Assembly: GCA_965223985.1 (NCBI GenBank)
Contig: OZ245030.1
Span: 62,001-126,000 of the forward strand
DNA: 64,000 nt
DNA from: JAPPKS01 sp963667895
GTDB lineage: Bacteria; Poribacteria; WGA-4E; PCPOR2b
Direction of reading: 5' to 3'
The notes under the pieces are model-generated. The model searched no databases. It worked only from the letters and a program-made list of their open reading frames with translations, and was not told the origin of the DNA. Made by a program: the position numbers and the translations under genes. This document shows positions 58,368-64,000 of the stretch, piece by piece (the stretch's first letter is position 1; every line of letters begins with the position of its first letter).

Positions 58368-58652
58368 ATTCGCGTCCGTCCCGTTCCGGATTAAGAGCTA
58401 TGCTTGACCTCAAGTCCATTCTTTACTTCTCTTTACTTCGCTTCGGTGCCAGCTAGCAAAGCATCTGAAATGAAAACAAGCGCGCTATAATTCGTTAACT
58501 CCCCTTATAATTTCGATCCCTACCTGGCGATCCTTTTCGAAGGTGATTAGTATAGCGCGTCCTGACTAACAAGTCAACAACCATCTAAATCCGCTTCACC
58601 TAATCCCCGTGATTTAGGAGAGGTCGTTGACTAGATATTCATATATGAAATA

Positions 58653-58682
58653 AAGAAGGCTAGGATTAATCCTAGCCTTCTT
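58653..58682 (-). terminator. Rho-independent terminator of dnaK
   Basis: A perfect 30-base palindrome (15-bp arms, AAGAAGGCTAGGATT and its complement) just after the dnaK stop, followed on the minus strand by TATTT. The short T-tract is offset by the strong stem. Confidence 0.88.
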
Positions 58683-58700
58683 CTGCACTGGAATCATGTT

Positions 58701-60644
58701 TTACTTTTTATCCTCGTCAACGACTTCGTAGTCAACGTCGATGACTTCGCCTTCGGTTGATGAATTTGTTGACCCACCTTCATCTGTTGGAGCGCTCCGA
58801 TAAGGTGGAGGCTCCGATGAAGATTCCGTCTCGGTAGACCCCGCCTGTTTGTAGAGTTCCGCTGAAGCCTGATGCCAAACCTGCGTCAAGTCCTCAGTTG
58901 CAGATTTAATGCCTTCAATGTTGTCCTCTTTTAAGGCTTCCTTGAGCCGTTCAACGGTGCCCTCCACCTGACTTTTCACGGCAGCATCTATCTTGTCACT
59001 GAACTCTTTGAGATTCTTCTCTGTTTCATAGACAAGAGAGTCACCCCTGTGGCGTACCTCAAACTCTTCGCGTTTGCGCTGGTCTTCGTCGGCATGGGCT
59101 TCTGCATCTTTTACCATCTGTTCGATCTCTGCTTCGGCCAGACCGGATGACGCCGTAATGGTAATCTTCTGCTCCTTACCAGTTGCGAGATCTTTTGCAG
59201 AAACGTTGAGGATTCCATTTGCATCAATGTCAAATGTGACTTCGATTTGCGGTATGCCACGCGGTGCGGGCGGAATGCCATCTAGTCGGAAGCGACCGAT
59301 AGTCTTGTTGTAGACTGCTTGTTCACGTTCACCCTGTAAAACATGCACGTCCACAGATGTCTGATTGTCTTCTGCTGTTGTAAAGATTTGTGATTTCCGC
59401 GTTGGGATGGTGGTATTTCGTTCGATTAGTTTCGTGGACATACTACCCAGAGTCTCAATTCCCAAAGATAATGGTGTCACATCAAGCAGCAAGATGTCCT
59501 TAACCTCGGAATCGCCGGAGAGGATACCGCCCTGAATTCCTGCGCCCACGGCTACAACCTCATCGGGATTAACGCCCTTATGCGGCTCTCTGCCGAAAAG
59601 TTTCTCAACCGCCTCTTGCACTTTCGGCATCCGGGTCTGACCGCCTACCAAGATGACTTCATCAATATCCGCAGCGGACAAATCTGAATCCGCAATGGCT
59701 TTTCGACACGGTTCAAGTGTTCGCTCGATGAGTTCATCAGTGAGTTGTTCTAATTTTGCGCGGGTCAGGGGCATGTTCAGATGTTTGGGACCACTTGCAT
59801 CAGCGGTGATAAAAGGCAGATTAATATCTGTTTGCATAGCACTTGAAAGCTCACATTTCGCCTTCTCAGCGGCTTCTTTCAGCCTTTGTAATGCCATCGT
59901 GTCTTTTCGCAAGTCTATGCTCTGATCGCGCTGAAACTCATCGGCGAGCCAGTCAATGATCCTCTGATCGAAGTCGTCGCCTCCGAGATGGGTGTCGCCG
60001 TTGGTACTCTTCACTTCAAAAACACCCTCGCCAATCTCTAGGATAGAGATGTCAAATGTGCCGCCGCCGAGATCGTAAACGGCAATTTTCAAATCCTTGT
60101 TGTTTTGGAGTCCATAGGCCAATGATGCAGCAGTAGGTTCATTGATAATCCGCATCACCTCCAACCCCGCAATTTTACCGGCGTCTTTTGTGGCTTGTCG
60201 TTGGGCGTCGTTAAAATAAGCTGGAACGGTAATAACAGCCTGGTCCACCTTTTCACCAAGGTAATTTTCGGCGGTCTCTTTCATCTTTTGCAGAATCATC
60301 GCGGATATTTCAGGCGCCGAGTAATCTTTATCTTGAATTTTGACAGCCAAATCCCCATTTTTGCCGCTTGCAATTTCGTAAGGAATACGATTGAGCTCTT
60401 CACCAACCTCGCCGTATTTCCTTCCCATGAACCGTTTAATGGAGAAGATTGTATGTTTTGGATTGGTAATTCCCTGGCGTTTCGCAACTTGCCCAACCAA
60501 CCGCTCTCCATCTTTTGTGAATGCGACAACTGATGGGGTTGTTCTGGTGCCTTCGGTGTTTTCTATAACTTTTGGATCGCCGCCCTCTAAAATTGCAACG
60601 CACGAATTTGTTGTTCCTAAATCAATTCCGATGACTTTACCCAT
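58701..60644 (-). CDS. dnaK: Chaperone DnaK (Hsp70)
   Basis: ATP-driven folding chaperone. 647 residues. N-terminal ATPase with GIDLGTTNSCVAILEG, IAVYDLGGGTFDISILEIG, and GGQTRMPKVQ; then DVTPLSLGIETLG and the peptide-binding domain (QVTFDIDANGILNVSAKDLATGKEQKITI), and an acidic C-terminus ending EVVDEDKK. The RBS GAGGAGG is nine bases before ATG 60644. No grpE, dnaJ or hrcA gene is next to it, and I see no CIRCE element upstream. Confidence 0.97.
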   Translation of the reverse strand: MGKVIGIDLGTTNSCVAILEGGDPKVIENTEGTRTTPSVVAFTKDGERLVGQVAKRQGITNPKHTIFSIKRFMGRKYGEVGEELNRIPYEIASGKNGDLAVKIQDKDYSAPEISAMILQKMKETAENYLGEKVDQAVITVPAYFNDAQRQATKDAGKIAGLEVMRIINEPTAASLAYGLQNNKDLKIAVYDLGGGTFDISILEIGEGVFEVKSTNGDTHLGGDDFDQRIIDWLADEFQRDQSIDLRKDTMALQRLKEAAEKAKCELSSAMQTDINLPFITADASGPKHLNMPLTRAKLEQLTDELIERTLEPCRKAIADSDLSAADIDEVILVGGQTRMPKVQEAVEKLFGREPHKGVNPDEVVAVGAGIQGGILSGDSEVKDILLLDVTPLSLGIETLGSMSTKLIERNTTIPTRKSQIFTTAEDNQTSVDVHVLQGEREQAVYNKTIGRFRLDGIPPAPRGIPQIEVTFDIDANGILNVSAKDLATGKEQKITITASSGLAEAEIEQMVKDAEAHADEDQRKREEFEVRHRGDSLVYETEKNLKEFSDKIDAAVKSQVEGTVERLKEALKEDNIEGIKSATEDLTQVWHQASAELYKQAGSTETESSSEPPPYRSAPTDEGGSTNSSTEGEVIDVDYEVVDEDKK

Positions 60645-60728
60645 TTCAAAAATCCTCCTCTAAAAGCGGTTGAATTGAATGTGTCTGTTGTACGAAAACA
60701 ACATTGTGTGCACGATTCAAAAACTTCG

Positions 60729-61190
60729 TTATTTTATTATCCGGACCCATCGCAAAAAAATCGATCTCTTCACCTGAATTGTACGAGAGACCGTGCGAGA
60801 AACTGATGCCCCTTGTTGCTGAAAATCCAATGCTCGCGAGACAAACTGCAGTAATTGCGGTAATCTGATTGGTTTCGCAATGAAGGTATAAGCGCCAGCC
60901 TCAAAGACATCAAGTTTTAGACTTTGCGACGTGTTTGCACTCATAATGATAACGGGTACACCGGGTTGTAACTGCTTAATCTGCTGCAGTAATTCCAATC
61001 CTGTTGTATCCGGGAGATCGAAGTCGAGTATGGCAAGATTGACCAAATTCGCCTCAACCTGCTGCATAGCTTCATATCCGCTCTGTGCGGACACAGTTTG
61101 GTAACCGGCGCGCGTTAAAACCTCGCACAACACGCTCAAAGAGGAGGTGTCATCATCGACCAAGAGAATTTGATTGATATGACCGAGCAC
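60729..61190 (-). CDS. Single-domain response regulator
   Basis: 153 residues: a receiver domain with LLVDDD acidic pocket, phospho-acceptor Asp56 in ILDFDLP, MSANTSQS switch Ser/Thr, and Lys in IAKPI. No output domain; the C-terminal 30 residues are basic and unconserved. GTG 61190 start with GGGGGG upstream. No kinase is adjacent. It lies 84 bases upstream of dnaK on the same strand and could be cotranscribed. Confidence 0.9.
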   Translation of the reverse strand: MLGHINQILLVDDDTSSLSVLCEVLTRAGYQTVSAQSGYEAMQQVEANLVNLAILDFDLPDTTGLELLQQIKQLQPGVPVIIMSANTSQSLKLDVFEAGAYTFIAKPIRLPQLLQFVSRALDFQQQGASVSRTVSRTIQVKRSIFLRWVRIIK

Positions 61191-62138
61191 GACTTACCCC
61201 CCCTTTTACTGTCACACGCAACGTATTCAGGTAAAGATTGGGACTCTAGAGGATTTCTTCTGAAGTCCCAGCTTTCCAATCCGTTGAAGTTTCTAAAGAT
61301 TCACGCAAATATTAATACTTCCAGCATTCTGTGGATTATGACGATTTGGCTCACAGCCAACTGAACCCGCCAACCCTATATCACATGCCGATTCTCAAAT
61401 GGGATAGGCTAAACATGCAGATTGATCGGAAGCATTGACAAATTCTTATGCGACCACATTCGCAGCAATATGTGTGCCAACGGGATTATCAGGAATAGCA
61501 ACATCGGCTGTTCAGCTATTGTTCGACACTTTTATGATATTTTATAACACCAATCCAGAGTTCGTGTTGATTTGAGACGGAGCCGAATTAGATTTAAGGA
61601 AATAATCGAAAGTCTTCCAGAACACAATCACGTACACTTGTTCGAAAGATGGATGCCCGGTCATATCGGAAATGTCATATTGACAATATCGTGTTTTCAG
61701 CTTCTGTCAAAATGGCGCATTCTATGATTGCAAGCACGTTAGCGCATCATCTTCAGAGTCGTAACATTTTTGAGGCAGTTTATCACAGCATTTTGCTGAG
61801 TGTCAATTGCTTTTTGGTTTTGGCTGTGTTAAGCGTGTGTAAAGGAACCACGGATTCTCTGAGATTAATTACATGTCAGAATTCATCTACTACGTTTTTG
61901 ATGTGATAATGACGCATTTGACACCGTAGTGAGTAGGTGTAGAAACAACACCTGCCCTGATGTCAATATGTGCCTTATTTCCCTTGTGCTGTGTCATTTG
62001 CCCAATTGGTATAACTGGTTTTTCGCATCCGTTGAAAAGTTGATATTGATGTTACGAATAATATCTGATAGACTATATCCGCGGTTGAGCGTATTGGGAT
62101 TTGCTCAATCCTACGTGTCTTCAGTTGGAGCATTGGTT
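61191..62138. other. Long gene-poor region before the glycosidase-like pseudogene
   Basis: About 950 bases with no credible gene. Short plus-strand ORFs (61649-61906, 61929-62426) show no family features; the second only overlaps the start of the next gene in another frame. No RNA or repeat recognised. Confidence 0.45.
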
Positions 62139-63483
62139 ATGAAATTCAAGTGTCTGTGGTACAGTATATTTTGTGTACTTTTGGTAGTAATCACCCTAAA
62201 TTTAGTATATGCTCAACACCCTCACCTCGATACGATCCGGGAGCGGATAGAAACTCGCACTTATCCTTCCATCTTCGCCGCATGGGGTGGAGTTGGCAAC
62301 CCCCCCCGTGCTAGACCGTCCGGATTTGAGTTCACTTCAACAGATGGCGCTCTACGGTGTCCATTGGGCTTCTTATTTTCTTTTATTGGGCGCCCACGCG
62401 TGACGGTCTTGACATTGAACCAGTAATTCCAGTTGGTCATATATCTGTTTCTAAGAATTGGCAACGTTGGATATGGCACTATAATCCCAATATGCTATTT
62501 TTCTACTCAAAGAATATAAATAGCATATATTATATTGAGTTGCCAGTAGATTCGCCCTTTTGGCTGAGAGACGAAGACGGGAACCGCGTTTGGGCTGGTG
62601 ATGGTCATTATTACCTTGATTTCACTAAACCGGAATTGCAGGATTTGATGATTAAGGAAATTGTCATGGCAGCCGAAAGCGGATTTTACGATGGTGTACA
62701 CTTTGATTCTTGGCGTTGTTGTGACCTTGTAGGATACTACGATTACGATACCGAAACCCAAGCACGAACGGACATCCTAAAAGGCATCCGTGAACAAGTT
62801 CACCCTGACTTTCTGATTATGGTGAACACCAATCGAGACAGACCTGAACATGTCCCGTATCTTAATGGACTTCACATGGAAACTGTGTGGGGTTTTCTTC
62901 CGGGGCATCCCGACTATCCCTACAATGTGACTGGGATTTACAAGATAGAACGGACGCTTTCGTGGGCGGTTGAAAATCTCCGGCAACCCATAGTCAATTG
63001 TTTGGAAGGCTTCGGTATGGCAGAACAAGATTTTTCGACAGTCCAGACAACATGCGATGGATGCGGTTATTTACCACAATGGGTTTAACCCTAGATAATA
63101 GCACAATATTATACAACAAGGGAAAAGGCTATGGTCATAGCCATCACTGGTATGATTTCTGGGATGCGGATTTAGGACAGCCTATTGGTCCCAAGGCTCA
63201 GCATTATCTAGTAGAAGGTCGTCTCCGTTATGCGGGCTTGTATATCCGAGAATTTACCAACGGTTGGGCAGTTTATAATCGTAGCGGTCAACCCGTCAAG
63301 ATTGAATTGCCTGACATTGGTGTTTCTGTTGCTACCAGAAGGTTTGCAATAACCCATACAGTCGCTGCGCTAGATGGGGATATCTTCCTCCGATCTCACC
63401 CAACGAATGTTGCTGCTAAACGCCGGTTACTAACCACGTCATGGGCAGAAATAAAGCGCCCGAAATTTTTTGGGAGATATTAA
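62139..63483 (+). pseudogene. Secreted glycoside hydrolase-like gene with three frameshifts
   Basis: Begins with a clear signal peptide (MKFKCLWYSIFCVLLVVITLNLVYA), then reads HPHLDTIRERI...FAAWGGV. The frame changes at a C8 run (62300-62307) to VLDRPDLSSLQQMALYGVHWASYFL, again near 62385 to YWAPTRDGLDIEPVIPVGHIS, and again at a T5 run (63031-63035) to FDSPDNMRWMRLFTTMGLTLDNS. The joined protein resembles putative glycoside hydrolases of a TIM-barrel type (DGVHFDSWRCCD, FLIMVNTNRD, GLHMETVWG). Two slips lie in homopolymers, so error is possible. The last TAA overlaps the pepA start. Confidence 0.75.
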
Positions 63484-64000
63484 TGAACATATACGTCAAA
63501 GTTGGAGATTTCAGAACAGAAGGGGTTGATGCCATTGTCTTCGGTATCTTTGAAGGTGAAACTTCCCTCGAAGGCGCGCCGCATCTTGCAGATGCGGCGA
63601 TGAACGGAGCAATTCGTGAGTTGCTCGAATCTGGCGACTTCGAAGGTGAATTTAGGCAAACGAGTGTGATCTACACAAGGGGTGGAATCACAGCGCCGCG
63701 CATTGGGTTAGTCGGGCTCGGCAAATCAGAAACTTTCAATTTGGAGAAAGCGCGTCAAGCGGCGGGCAAAATAGCGCAATTGATTCGAGATTTAGGGGCG
63801 AAAACATTCGCCATTCCATTGCCTTCTGATACGCCAAAGGAGATGGTTCAAGCTGTTGTTGAAGGTAGTCTGCTGGGATTGTACGAATTTAATACGCATA
63901 AAACACAGAATCGCGACAAGATTAAGGCAGTGGAAGCAATCACCTTTATCGTAGACGATGAAGCCACCAAACCTGTCGTCGAGCAGGCAATCGAAATGGG
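63483..64000 (+). CDS. pepA: Leucyl aminopeptidase PepA (M17), N-terminal part
   Basis: The frame runs off the end of the window; 172 residues are visible. ATG 63483 overlaps the preceding TAA (TAATG), so translation may be coupled. The sequence (VKVGDFRTEGVDAIVFGIFEGE..LEGAPHLADAAMNGAIRELLESGDFEGEFRQTSVIYTRGGITAPRIGLVGLGKSETFNLEKARQAAGKIAQ) is the typical PepA N-terminal domain. The catalytic metal-binding domain lies outside. Likely a manganese/zinc aminopeptidase of the cytoplasm. Confidence 0.88.
   Translation, partial: MNIYVKVGDFRTEGVDAIVFGIFEGETSLEGAPHLADAAMNGAIRELLESGDFEGEFRQTSVIYTRGGITAPRIGLVGLGKSETFNLEKARQAAGKIAQLIRDLGAKTFAIPLPSDTPKEMVQAVVEGSLLGLYEFNTHKTQNRDKIKAVEAITFIVDDEATKPVVEQAIEM

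Noticed and set aside
1..64000. CRISPR arrays, rRNA and tRNA genes
   Set aside because: I scanned for regularly spaced repeats and typical RNA motifs and saw none; a covariance search could still find a divergent RNA.

Overview
The window looks like a chromosome segment of a Gram-negative, sponge-symbiont-type bacterium of the Candidatus Poribacteria kind. That label is an inference from gene content, with no marker-gene tree behind it. LPS transport (lptABC) and a lipid A acyltransferase-like gene imply an outer membrane. A Pup-ligase/20S proteasome locus, a phytanoyl-CoA dioxygenase, a formylglycine-generating-enzyme-like protein and GH99-like and other glycosidase-like secreted proteins point to the same kind of lineage. 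No rRNA, tRNA or CRISPR array was seen.

Layout. 1-1.7 kb (+): tail of a proteasome alpha subunit, then pafA. 1.8-12.1 kb (-): valS and a long envelope/regulation cluster that reads lpxL-like, lptC, lptA, lptB, rpoN, hpf, hprK, ptsH. 12.1-13.2 kb: a gene-poor stretch that resembles domain I of a decayed group II intron, then rpoZ (-). 13.7-18.4 kb (+): two MacB-like permeases and a MacA-like adaptor with no ATPase gene. 18.6-20.2 kb: a metallo-beta-lactamase-fold hydrolase and msrA. 20.4-25.4 kb (+): a wrecked YhaO-YhaN (SbcCD-like) operon carrying a 999-bp IS element. 25.9-32.7 kb (+): tyrS, a GT2 glycosyltransferase, surE, a DUF368 lipid-carrier transporter, nadK and recN. 33-38.1 kb (+): a giant fused indolepyruvate:ferredoxin oxidoreductase, aroE and zapA. 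38.2-43.2 kb: comEA, a GT4 glycosyltransferase, a rhodanese protein behind a textbook promoter, a YCF48-like propeller and a truncated MscS. 43.2-49 kb: an accessory stretch with long gene-free DNA, PhyH, a frameshifted FGE-like gene, a small repeat protein and a GH99-like protein. 49-53.6 kb (-): DUF309, an MFS transporter and a cysteine-biosynthesis cluster (Rrf2 regulator, cysK, cysH, CysO/MoaD-like carrier). 53.8-61.2 kb (-): an M2/M3-like metallopeptidase, an unusual PLC/nuclease-DmpA fusion, a broken DUF4416 gene, dnaK and a lone response regulator. 62.1-64 kb (+): a glycosidase-like pseudogene with several frameshifts, then the start of pepA.

How the parts relate. The housekeeping blocks are intact, with short spacings or ATGA-type overlaps. 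The accessory genes are often broken: YhaO, YhaN, MscS, FGE-like, DUF4416 and the glycosidase-like gene. Some lesions are single-base slips in homopolymers and could be sequencing errors. Others cannot be: an IS insertion with a clean 3-bp target duplication, loss of a P-loop by an in-frame deletion, and loss of a central piece of DUF4416. The genome therefore appears to be genuinely losing accessory and repair functions.

The most interesting items are the two-domain PLC/nuclease-DmpA protein, the Pup-proteasome locus in an LPS-bearing bacterium, the HPr/HprK pair beside rpoN and lpt genes with no PTS transport genes, the decayed P-loop-less YhaN operon, and the group II intron-like remnant.
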